A DNA stretch of 64,000 nt from Pseudomonas putida (GTDB lineage: Bacteria > Pseudomonadota > Gammaproteobacteria > Pseudomonadales > Pseudomonadaceae): the NCBI RefSeq assembly GCF_002741075.1, contig NZ_CP016634.1, positions 4,060,001-4,124,000 of the forward strand, written 5' to 3'. A program made the translations under genes and the position numbers. Positions 47,871 to 55,212 of this stretch are shown one piece after another. Numbering within the stretch: position 1 is the stretch's first letter; each line of letters starts with the position of its first letter. The notes below the pieces were generated by a model that was not told where the DNA came from, made no database searches, and worked only from the letters and a program-made list of their open reading frames with translations.

Positions 47871-48854
47871 CTATTTCGCGATAATTTCGCTGGAGCCGTC
47901 GCCGTGGGTCTTGATGGCGACCGGCAGGAGGCTCGGCAGGGCACGCAACAGCGCGTCGGTGTCGTCGACATTGAAGGTGCTGGACAGGCGCAGGCCCGCG
48001 ACGTTGCCAGGGGCGACGCGCAAGGGGTGGGTACGGTAGCGGGACACTTCGGCCACCACCTCGGCCAAGGTGGCGTTGTCGAACACCAGCTTGCCCTGAC
48101 GCCAGGCCGTCATGACAGCCGCATTCACAGGGTAAGGCGCCGCGACCTGGCCTTGCGGATCGATATGCGCACCGAGGCCTGCGGTGAGCTGCGCCGAGGG
48201 CCCCGCAGCCCCCTCCACCTTCACGGAGCCCTGTTCCACGGCCACCCGGGTGTGCCCAGGATCCAGGCGCACATCGAACCGGGTTCCGGTCACGATGACA
48301 CGCCCCTGGGCGGTGTCGACCACGAACGGCCGTGCACTGTCGTGGGCGACGCTGAACATCACTTCGCCCGCCTCGAGCACGACCTGCCGTTGCCCGGCGC
48401 TGAACCTCACGCTCAGGCGTGTCGCGCCATTGAGCTGCAGTTGCGAGCCGTCCGGCAGCTCGATGTCACGACGTTCGCCCAGGGCGGTCTGCAGGTCTTC
48501 GCGATGGTTTTCGCGCGTGTATTGCCAGCCGCGCCAGCCCAGCCCAAGGGCGGCGACGCCCACGCCCGCCGCCAGGGCCTGCTGCAGGAAGCGTCGACGG
48601 GGCAGTTGCCGCACAGGCTCAGGTACGCACAACGCCTCCAGGCGTTGGGATGGGATGTGATCGGCGGCCCGCCACAACCGCTCGAGCAGGTCGTACTCCT
48701 CACGATGGCGGGAATCGGCCTGCAGCCACTGATGCAAGCGCGCCTGCAGCCCCGCATCATCCGGCGCATCCTGGATACGCGCGAACCATTCGGCCGCCTG
48801 CTCGCGCACGTCTTCGGCACCGGGCTGTTTCATGCAAAGGGTCTCCTGACTCAT
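47871..48854 (-). CDS. fecR: FecR-type transmembrane sigma-factor regulator
   Basis: The 327-residue protein has the cytoplasmic DUF4880 domain (EQAAEWFARIQDAPDD...), one membrane segment at about residues 90-106, the FecR periplasmic core (RDIELPDGSQLQLNGATRL...) and a C-terminal STN-like tail that contacts the receptor. It relays the receptor signal to the FecI sigma factor. Its ATG overlaps the fecI stop by four bases; an alternative ATG lies seven codons downstream. Confidence 0.92.
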   Translation of the reverse strand: MSQETLCMKQPGAEDVREQAAEWFARIQDAPDDAGLQARLHQWLQADSRHREEYDLLERLWRAADHIPSQRLEALCVPEPVRQLPRRRFLQQALAAGVGVAALGLGWRGWQYTRENHREDLQTALGERRDIELPDGSQLQLNGATRLSVRFSAGQRQVVLEAGEVMFSVAHDSARPFVVDTAQGRVIVTGTRFDVRLDPGHTRVAVEQGSVKVEGAAGPSAQLTAGLGAHIDPQGQVAAPYPVNAAVMTAWRQGKLVFDNATLAEVVAEVSRYRTHPLRVAPGNVAGLRLSSTFNVDDTDALLRALPSLLPVAIKTHGDGSSEIIAK

Positions 48855-49351
48855 CGGGTGGACACATCCAGGTGCTCACGCAGATGCCGGAGCGTGCGGA
48901 TCATATACTTTTCGACCATGTTCTTGCTCAGCCCCATGCGCGCGGCGATCTCCGCCTGGGTCAGCCCTTCGAGCTTCTGCCAGACGAACACCTGCCGGCA
49001 ATTGATCGGCAGCTCGGCCAGGGCGCGCTCGACCCTGTCGGCCAGTTCCAGGGCGTGCACATAGGCTTCCGGATCACCATTGCCTGCGGCGCCATCGTCG
49101 AGCATTTCCTCTTCCACGGCCTGGCGCCGGTCCTCCCGGCGGTATCCGTCCACGGCAATGTTGCGGGCGGTCTGGTGCAGGTAGGCACGCGGCTGCTCAA
49201 TGACCTGGCATGGGTTTTCCAGCACGCGCACGAAAGCGTCATGGGCGAGGTCCTCGGCCTGTGGACGGTTGCGCAGCTTGCGCGTCCAGGTGCCGATCAG
49301 CTCGTGATAGTGATCGAGGAAGCCTTTGTGTCCTGACATGGTCGCGGCCAT
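48851..49351 (-). CDS. fecI: ECF sigma factor, FecI-type
   Basis: The 166-residue product has sigma region 2 (PQAEDLAHDAFVRVL) and region 4 (LPINCRQVFVWQKLEGLTQAEIAARMGLSKNMVEKYMIRTLRHLR), the size and layout of iron-starvation ECF factors. It should direct RNA polymerase to the receptor gene. The start is uncertain between 49351 and an ATG at 49339, as neither has a clear Shine-Dalgarno. A Fur-box-like sequence lies just upstream. Confidence 0.9.
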   Translation of the reverse strand: MAATMSGHKGFLDHYHELIGTWTRKLRNRPQAEDLAHDAFVRVLENPCQVIEQPRAYLHQTARNIAVDGYRREDRRQAVEEEMLDDGAAGNGDPEAYVHALELADRVERALAELPINCRQVFVWQKLEGLTQAEIAARMGLSKNMVEKYMIRTLRHLREHLDVSTR

Positions 49352-49377
49352 CTAGAGGAGCGATACGAGGTCGCGAA

Positions 49378-49392
49378 TAGTAATGCTTCTCA
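49378..49392 (-). promoter_or_regulatory. Candidate Fur box upstream of fecI
   Basis: Read on the minus strand, TGAGAAGCATTACTA matches the 7-1-7 Fur consensus TGATAATNATTATCA at 10 of 14 informative positions. It lies 27 bp before the fecI start, where iron repression is expected. Confidence 0.5.
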
Positions 49393-49944
49393 TAAACGGC
49401 GGCAAATCGCGATGAGCCGAGCGACCTAGGGCTTGGTAACAAAAAATTTATCGGTATTTCGGTCGATCTGGAACGTCGCGCAGGTGGCCATAAATATGAA
49501 CACTTTGGCGCCGCTGATCTGTTGAACCCCGTCGCTCACCCAGCGCCTGGCGAACACCACGGCGTCGTTTTCGGGGGCTCGCCCGTGAAGGGGGCGATGG
49601 GGTCCATTCCACAATTTTTTACGCTTGGGAACATCAGCCGTTCACACAGGTCGGTTATTCCAGTGGCAGGTGGCCAAATCGCGACGAACGTGCCGGGATT
49701 GCCTGTTGATTCTGCATTCCTCACGCCCTAAAGTGCGCGCCGAACGTCCATGCTGGAAACGATCCATCCGGCTCAAGTACTGACGACGAGACAGCAAGGT
49801 CACCCGCCGCTCCGCTTCACGGGCACGGTTGACCTTTTTGCTTTCGGCGACATGCCTTGGGAAGTAGGCGAACCAAAGTGGGGATACGGAGGACGTTCAG
49901 TTTGCGCCACTTAATTTTTCTGTTTGCCCATGGAGTCCCTCAGC
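49393..49944 (+). promoter_or_regulatory. Long leader/promoter region of ornithine decarboxylase
   Basis: About 550 bp without a recognisable protein gene separate fecI from speC. The stretch has several A/T-rich patches (49440-49450, 49610-49622) and a direct repeat GCAGGTGGCCA near 49482 and 49667. A 20-codon frame (ATG 49852 to TAA 49914, start MPWEVGEPKWG) ends 30 bp before the speC start. Blocks CGGCGAC, CTTGGG, TAGGC and AAAG near 49847-49876 occur in the same order in the element downstream of roxR. A regulated mRNA leader is possible. Confidence 0.4.
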
Positions 49945-51108
49945 ATGTCGATTCAGGTCGAAGACTATTTCGCGCGTGACACCTTCCAGAAGATGAAGGC
50001 GTTCGCCGACAAGCAGGAAACCCCGTTCGTACTCATCGACACCCAGATGATCAGCCAGGCCTATGACGACCTGCGCGCAGGTTTCGAATTCGCCAAGGTC
50101 TACTATGCCGTCAAGGCCAACCCGGCGGTCGAGATCATCGACCTGCTCAAGGAAAAAGGCTCGAGCTTCGACATCGCCTCGATCTACGAGCTGGATAAAG
50201 TGCTGGGCCGTGGCGTCACCGCCGACCGCATCAGCTACGGCAACACCATCAAGAAATCCAAGGACATCCGCTACTTCTACGAGAAGGGTGTACGTCTGTA
50301 TGCCACCGACTCCGAAGCGGACCTGCGCAACATCGCCAAGGCCGCACCGGGCTCGAAAGTCTATGTGCGCATCCTCACCGAAGGCTCCACCACCGCCGAC
50401 TGGCCGCTGTCGCGCAAGTTCGGCTGCCAGACCGACATGGCCATGGACCTGCTGATCCTGGCCCGCGACCTGGGGCTGGTGCCGTACGGCATTTCCTTCC
50501 ACGTAGGCTCCCAGCAACGCGACATCAGCGTCTGGGACGCGGCCATCGCCAAGGTCAAGGTGATCTTCGAGCGCCTGAAGGAAGAAGACGGCATCGAACT
50601 CAAGCTGATCAACATGGGCGGCGGCTTCCCGGCCAACTACATCACCCGTACCAACAGCCTCGAGACCTACGCCGAGGAAATCATCCGCTTCCTCAAGGAA
50701 GACTTCGGTGACGACCTGCCGGAAATCATCCTCGAGCCAGGCCGTTCTCTGATCGCCAACGCCGGCATCCTGGTCAGCGAAGTGGTGCTGGTGGCGCGCA
50801 AATCGCGCACTGCCGTCGAGCGCTGGATCTATACCGACGTGGGCAAGTTCTCCGGCCTGATCGAAACCATGGACGAGTCGATCAAGTTCCCGATCTGGAC
50901 CGAGAAGAAAGGCGAGACCGAAGAAGTGGTCATCGCCGGTCCTACCTGCGACAGCGCCGACATCATGTACGAGCACTACAAGTACGGCCTGCCGCTGAAC
51001 CTGGCCATCGGTGACCGCCTCTACTGGCTGTCCACCGGCGCCTACACCACCAGCTATAGCGCGGTTGAGTTCAATGGTTTCCCGCCGTTGAAGGCGTACT
51101 ACCTGTAA
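49945..51108 (+). CDS. speC: Ornithine decarboxylase (eukaryotic-type, fold III)
   Basis: The 387-residue, alanine-racemase-fold enzyme converts ornithine to putrescine. Lys57 in YYAVKANP binds PLP. HVGSQQ (residues 186-191) and EPGRSLIANAG (264-274) form the phosphate and substrate contacts, and Cys335 in GPTCDSADI is the catalytic cysteine contributed across the dimer. This is the eukaryote-like family and not the large E. coli SpeC, as is usual for pseudomonads. Lysine could also be a substrate. The ATG at 49945 follows TGGAG at nine bases; an in-frame TTG at 49924 is less likely. A strong terminator follows. Confidence 0.93.
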   Translation: MSIQVEDYFARDTFQKMKAFADKQETPFVLIDTQMISQAYDDLRAGFEFAKVYYAVKANPAVEIIDLLKEKGSSFDIASIYELDKVLGRGVTADRISYGNTIKKSKDIRYFYEKGVRLYATDSEADLRNIAKAAPGSKVYVRILTEGSTTADWPLSRKFGCQTDMAMDLLILARDLGLVPYGISFHVGSQQRDISVWDAAIAKVKVIFERLKEEDGIELKLINMGGGFPANYITRTNSLETYAEEIIRFLKEDFGDDLPEIILEPGRSLIANAGILVSEVVLVARKSRTAVERWIYTDVGKFSGLIETMDESIKFPIWTEKKGETEEVVIAGPTCDSADIMYEHYKYGLPLNLAIGDRLYWLSTGAYTTSYSAVEFNGFPPLKAYYL

Positions 51109-51114
51109 TGCACG

Positions 51115-51137
51115 ACGGGGCCGCAAGGCCCCGTTTT
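51115..51137 (+). terminator. Rho-independent terminator of speC
   Basis: ACGGGGCC and GGCCCCGT enclose a GCAA tetraloop and are followed directly by TTTTC. It lies seven bases after the stop codon. Confidence 0.9.
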
Positions 51138-51207
51138 CATGTGTGCGTCATCAAGAGGCCTAGAGAAACCTGCGGGTTTACCCGCGAAAGAGCCGGCACA
51201 GACGCCC

Positions 51208-51957
51208 TCATTGCCGGCGTTTTTGCAGTTCTTCGGCATACCGAGCGGCAAACGCCATCAGCCTCGGCCCGGCCTGCTGCAAGGTCACCAAGGCACTGTT
51301 CAGAAAATTCAGGTTTCCCTCGATCCGCGCCCGCTCCAGCCAAGGCTGCGCCTCGACCAATTGCCCGCGTTCGACCAGCACCATCGCCAGGCTGAACATG
51401 CCGCGAAAATCCCCCGCCTCGGCCGAACGGCGATACCAACGCACCGCGCGCGCCGGACTGGCCGCGATGGCGATCCCCTGCTCCAGGTAACGGCCATACA
51501 GGTTCATCGACTTGGCGTGCCCCAGGTGCGCGGCTTTTTCGTAGCAGTTCAACGCGCGAGCCTGGTCGACGGCGACACCTCGCCCGGTGGCCAGCAGGTT
51601 GGCGTAGTTGTACAGCCCCCAATCCAGCCCGGCGTCGGCAGCCTGGCGATAGTGCGCAGCGGCCATGACCAGGTTGGGCTCCCCGCCCCAGCCATGCTCC
51701 AGGCAGCGCCCCAGCATGTTGTGGCCCATGGCGCTGCCGCCTTGGGCCGCAATACCAAACCACTGCCGCGCCAGCACCCGATCCTGCTCGATACCGCGTC
51801 CATCCAGCAGAATCTGCCCGAGCAGCAATTGCGCCTCGACCGCCCCCCTTCCTGCCGCGGCAAGGATGGCTTGGGCCGCCGTGCCGGGGCTCTGTTCGAG
51901 CATGGCCTGCAGCCCTGCGATATCGACGACTTCCTCACGACGCAACTGATACGACAC
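51208..51957 (-). CDS. Sel1-repeat (TPR-like) protein of the piu iron locus
   Basis: The 249-residue protein consists mainly of Sel1-like repeats, with AAAGRGAVEAQLLLGQILLDGRG, AQGGSAMGHNMLGRCLEHGWGG and DAGLDWGLYNYANLLATGRG as successive units. No signal peptide is visible, so it is probably cytoplasmic and binds a partner protein. The start is GTG at 51957, three bases after the piuC stop, with GAGG in the end of piuC. The pairing of a Sel1 protein with a PiuC-type hydroxylase next to a siderophore receptor also occurs, from memory, in P. aeruginosa. Confidence 0.87.
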   Translation of the reverse strand: MSYQLRREEVVDIAGLQAMLEQSPGTAAQAILAAAGRGAVEAQLLLGQILLDGRGIEQDRVLARQWFGIAAQGGSAMGHNMLGRCLEHGWGGEPNLVMAAAHYRQAADAGLDWGLYNYANLLATGRGVAVDQARALNCYEKAAHLGHAKSMNLYGRYLEQGIAIAASPARAVRWYRRSAEAGDFRGMFSLAMVLVERGQLVEAQPWLERARIEGNLNFLNSALVTLQQAGPRLMAFAARYAEELQKRRQ

Positions 51958-51960
51958 AGC

Positions 51961-52641
51961 TCAGACCTCGGCCCAGCGGCGCAGCAAGTTGTGATAGGTG
52001 CCCGTCAGTTGCAGCAACGACGGGTGGTCCGGCACATCGGCGGTCAGTTGCCGGATGGCGTTATCCATGTCGAACAACAGGGCGCGCTGGCTGTCCTCGC
52101 GGACCAGGCTTTGGGTCCAGAAGAACGCCGCATAACGCGCGCCCCGGGTGACCGGATTGACTTTGTGCAGGCTGGTACCGGGATACAGCACCATGTCGCC
52201 TGCCGCCAGCTTGACCTGCTGAACACCATAGGTGTCCTGGATCACCAGCTCGCCACCGTCGTAGCTGTCCGGGTCGCTCAAGAACAATGTGGATGAGACA
52301 TCCGTGCGTACCCGCTCGGGGCTGCCCTTGGGCTGGCGCAGCGCATTGTCGATATGGAAGTCGAAATTGCCACCTTCGCGATAGCAGTTAACCAGCGGCG
52401 GGAAGACCTTGTGCGGCAATGCCGCAGACATGAACAGCGGATTGCGCCACAGGCGATCGATGAGGGCGCTGCCGATCTCCTTGGCCAGCGCGTGCCCTTC
52501 GGGCAACTGCAGGTTGTGCTTGGCCTTGGCCGACTGATAACCCGCAGTGACCTTGCCATCGGCCCAGTCCGCCTGCTCCAGCGCCTCGCGGATGCGGGAG
52601 AGCTCGTCGGCGTCGAACAAGCCGGGAATGTGAAGCAGCAT
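51961..52641 (-). CDS. piuC: Fe(II)/2-oxoglutarate PKHD-type hydroxylase (PiuC/YbiX)
   Basis: The 226-residue product is a 2-oxoglutarate dioxygenase of the PKHD group. Iron ligands are His96 and Asp98 in FHIDN and His159 in SLHKV, with Arg169 placed to bind 2-oxoglutarate. PiuC/YbiX proteins are iron-regulated and encoded beside TonB receptors; the natural substrate is not established. It diverges from the receptor gene across a Fur-box-bearing promoter region. Confidence 0.92.
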   Translation of the reverse strand: MLLHIPGLFDADELSRIREALEQADWADGKVTAGYQSAKAKHNLQLPEGHALAKEIGSALIDRLWRNPLFMSAALPHKVFPPLVNCYREGGNFDFHIDNALRQPKGSPERVRTDVSSTLFLSDPDSYDGGELVIQDTYGVQQVKLAAGDMVLYPGTSLHKVNPVTRGARYAAFFWTQSLVREDSQRALLFDMDNAIRQLTADVPDHPSLLQLTGTYHNLLRRWAEV

Positions 52642-52787
52642 GACGGCGGCACCTTGGTAGGTAGGAAAGCCGCCAATGATATTGATTCCCTTTTACACCG
52701 CACAAGCCCCACACGCCGCTTAAGACGTTTCAGCACAGGAAAACCGTAAAGAGAAATTGTAAAGATTGTAAGTTTCTTGCGACTGTT

Positions 52788-52806
52788 AACGATTCTCAAT
52801 TGAGAC
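52788..52806 (+). promoter_or_regulatory. Candidate Fur box in the piuC / TonB-receptor divergent promoter
   Basis: AACGATTCTCAATTGAGAC resembles the Pseudomonas Fur-site form with GATTCTCATT, and the overlapping CTCGCAATTGC continues the A/T-rich pattern. It lies about 60 bp before the receptor start and 150 bp from piuC, in a strongly A/T-rich 220-bp gap, so it could repress both directions. Confidence 0.65.
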
Positions 52807-52863
52807 TCGCAATTGCTTGCATTAAGATCCGCCGACTTCAAACCTTGGGGAAGGTTCATCGAA

Positions 52864-55104
52864 ATGCGTCACGTGCCATCTGCTGTGAGTTCACCACGTC
52901 TGCTCGTCTCCGCCATCGGCGTTGCCATTACTGCTTCCTCCGCCGCCCAGCTTGCCCTAGCGGCGGAACAGCCAACCGATGGCGTCGTCTCGCTGGATGC
53001 CACCAGTGTCAACGCGGCACAGGACACCACCAGCTACAAGACCGACACGGCAACCTCGAAGAAGTACACGGCGCCGCTGCGCGGAACACCCAAGAGTGTC
53101 ACCGTCATTCCACAGCAGGTCATTCGTGATACGGGTGCTACCAGTCTCGTAGACGCATTGCGTACGACCCCTGGCATCACCTTCGGTGCTGGCGAAGGCG
53201 GCAACCCGGCAGGCGACCGTCCGATCATTCGCGGTTTCAATGCAGAAAGCGATGTATTCGTCGATGGCATGCGCGACGTGGCTTCGCAGAGCCGTGAAAT
53301 CTTCAACGTCGAATCGATCGAGGTCAGCAAAGGCCCTGGCTCGGCCTTCACCGGCGCAGGCTCCACTGGTGGCAGCCTGAACCTGGTGACCAAAACCGCC
53401 AAGCTCGGTGATGCCTACAACGGTGGCTTTACCTGGGGCTCTGATCAGACCAAGCGGACCACGTTGGACCTGAACAAGCAACTGACCGACACTTCGGCGT
53501 TTCGCCTGAACCTGATGAAACACGAAGCCAACGTCGCCGGCCGAGATGATGTGGATGTCAGCCGTTGGGGTGTCGCCCCCTCGTTCGCTTTCGGCCTCGG
53601 TACCGATACTCGCGTGACTGTCGGCTACTACCACCTCAAGACCGACGACATGCCGGACTACGGCATTCCGCTCACGCGTAGCGCCAATCGCAGCAAATAC
53701 AACGTCGACAAACCCGCGCATGTGGATCGCGACAACTTCTACGGCCTGAACGATCGCGACTATCGCAAGACCACCAACGACAGCGGCACGCTCAAGATCG
53801 AGCACGACTTCAACGAAAACCTGACGCTGTCCAACAGTTTCCGCATGTCGCGTTCAACTCTGGACTACATCGTCACAAACCCTGACGACAGCAAGGGCAA
53901 CGTGGCCGATGGCACGGTCTACCGTGCGACCAAAAACCGGAACTCAACCTCCAAAGGTTGGGTCAACCAGACCGACTTGAGCGCGAAGTTCAATACAGGT
54001 TCCATTGAGCACAGCCTCGTCACGGGTCTGGAGTTCACCTACAGCGATACGCACAACCGTGGTTACGACATCAAATCCGCGGCGGGCAATGGCACCAAGT
54101 GCACTCCTGCTTTGCTGGCATCTGGCGACTGCACCAGTCTGCATGATCCGTCTCCGGATGACGCATGGTCCGGTACCATCACCGACAGCAAGGCGTTCAC
54201 CGACACCGACACCAAGACCAGCGCTATCTATGTCTTCGACACGTTGAAGTTCAATGAACAATGGTCGCTGAACATGGGGCTGCGCTACGACGACTACCAG
54301 ACCAAGTCCAGTGGTTACGCCAATGCAGGTCGCAATGGCCCGGCCGGCAGCTTCTCGCGCGAGAACAATACCCATCTGTGGAACTACCAAATGGGTGTGG
54401 TCTACAACCCTCTGCCCAATGGCAGCATCTATGCCGCGTGGTCAACCTCGAGCAACCCTTCGGGTGAAACCAGCGGAAACGGTGGCCTGGATCTGTCAAG
54501 AAACAATAGCGACCTTGATCCAGAACGTAACCGCAACTACGAGATCGGCACGAAGTGGGACTTCTTCGATGACAACCTCTCGCTGACTGCTGCGCTGTTC
54601 CGCACCGACAAGACCAATGCACGGGTAACGGACCCTGATAATGCCAGCTACCAGGTACTGGACGGTGAACAGCGCGTCCAAGGCCTCGAGCTCACATATG
54701 CGGGCAACCTCACCCAGAAATGGAAGGTCTATGGCGGCTACACCTACATGGAAAGCGAGATCGTGAAGACCACGACCCCGGCGAACAAGGGCAATCATAT
54801 GCCGAACACGCCGCGTAACAGCTTCACGTTCTGGTCGACCTACGACATCGTTCCACAACTGACCGTTGGCGCAGGCGCTACCTTCATGGATTCGCGCTTT
54901 GGCGATGAAGCCAACTCGGTCGAGGTACCGTCGTACTGGCGTTACGATGCAATGGCGACCTATCGCCTGACCAAGAACGTCGATCTGCAACTCAACGTGC
55001 AGAACCTGACCGACAAGCGCTATTTCGACCAGGTGTTCGCTCCACACTATGCGCACGTCGCTCCAGGGCGTACTGCACTGATGAGCGCGAACTTCCACTT
55101 CTAA
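52864..55104 (+). CDS. TonB-dependent catecholate-type siderophore receptor (PiuA/Fiu-like)
   Basis: The 746-residue outer-membrane receptor has a signal peptide (ALAAEQ), a TonB-box region, a plug domain with KSVTVIPQQVIRDTGATSLVDALRTTPGITFGAGEGGNPAGDRP and RGFNAESDVFVDGMRD, and a barrel ending in aromatic NFHF. These plug motifs are those of the Fiu/PiuA/BfrD group, which takes up Fe(III)-catecholates and is known for import of catechol-bearing antibiotics. No STN domain is present, so it does not signal. The ATG at 52864 is preferred over an in-frame TTG at 52813 because the latter lies in the Fur-box region and spoils the signal peptide. Confidence 0.9.
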   Translation: MRHVPSAVSSPRLLVSAIGVAITASSAAQLALAAEQPTDGVVSLDATSVNAAQDTTSYKTDTATSKKYTAPLRGTPKSVTVIPQQVIRDTGATSLVDALRTTPGITFGAGEGGNPAGDRPIIRGFNAESDVFVDGMRDVASQSREIFNVESIEVSKGPGSAFTGAGSTGGSLNLVTKTAKLGDAYNGGFTWGSDQTKRTTLDLNKQLTDTSAFRLNLMKHEANVAGRDDVDVSRWGVAPSFAFGLGTDTRVTVGYYHLKTDDMPDYGIPLTRSANRSKYNVDKPAHVDRDNFYGLNDRDYRKTTNDSGTLKIEHDFNENLTLSNSFRMSRSTLDYIVTNPDDSKGNVADGTVYRATKNRNSTSKGWVNQTDLSAKFNTGSIEHSLVTGLEFTYSDTHNRGYDIKSAAGNGTKCTPALLASGDCTSLHDPSPDDAWSGTITDSKAFTDTDTKTSAIYVFDTLKFNEQWSLNMGLRYDDYQTKSSGYANAGRNGPAGSFSRENNTHLWNYQMGVVYNPLPNGSIYAAWSTSSNPSGETSGNGGLDLSRNNSDLDPERNRNYEIGTKWDFFDDNLSLTAALFRTDKTNARVTDPDNASYQVLDGEQRVQGLELTYAGNLTQKWKVYGGYTYMESEIVKTTTPANKGNHMPNTPRNSFTFWSTYDIVPQLTVGAGATFMDSRFGDEANSVEVPSYWRYDAMATYRLTKNVDLQLNVQNLTDKRYFDQVFAPHYAHVAPGRTALMSANFHF

Positions 55105-55118
55105 TCAAATCGCGCCCC

Positions 55119-55153
55119 AAAGCCCCGCTCACCTTTCCGGTGACCGGGGCTTT
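55119..55153 (+). terminator. Terminator after the TonB receptor gene
   Basis: AAAGCCCCG and CGGGGCTTT enclose an inner TCACC/GGTGA stem. The T run is short and within the stem, so termination may be partial, allowing some read-through into the reductase 60 bp downstream. Confidence 0.75.
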
Positions 55154-55212
55154 CGCGTACCAAGGCATAATGCGCGCCGCGCCCCGCCCGGCGCCCAGAC
55201 AAGGTGAACGAT

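Noticed and set aside
49426..49737. Overlapping 60-70-codon frames between fecI and speC
   Set aside because: Several frames on both strands cover the same bases, none has a Shine-Dalgarno or conserved-looking composition, and the stretch is better read as a regulatory region.
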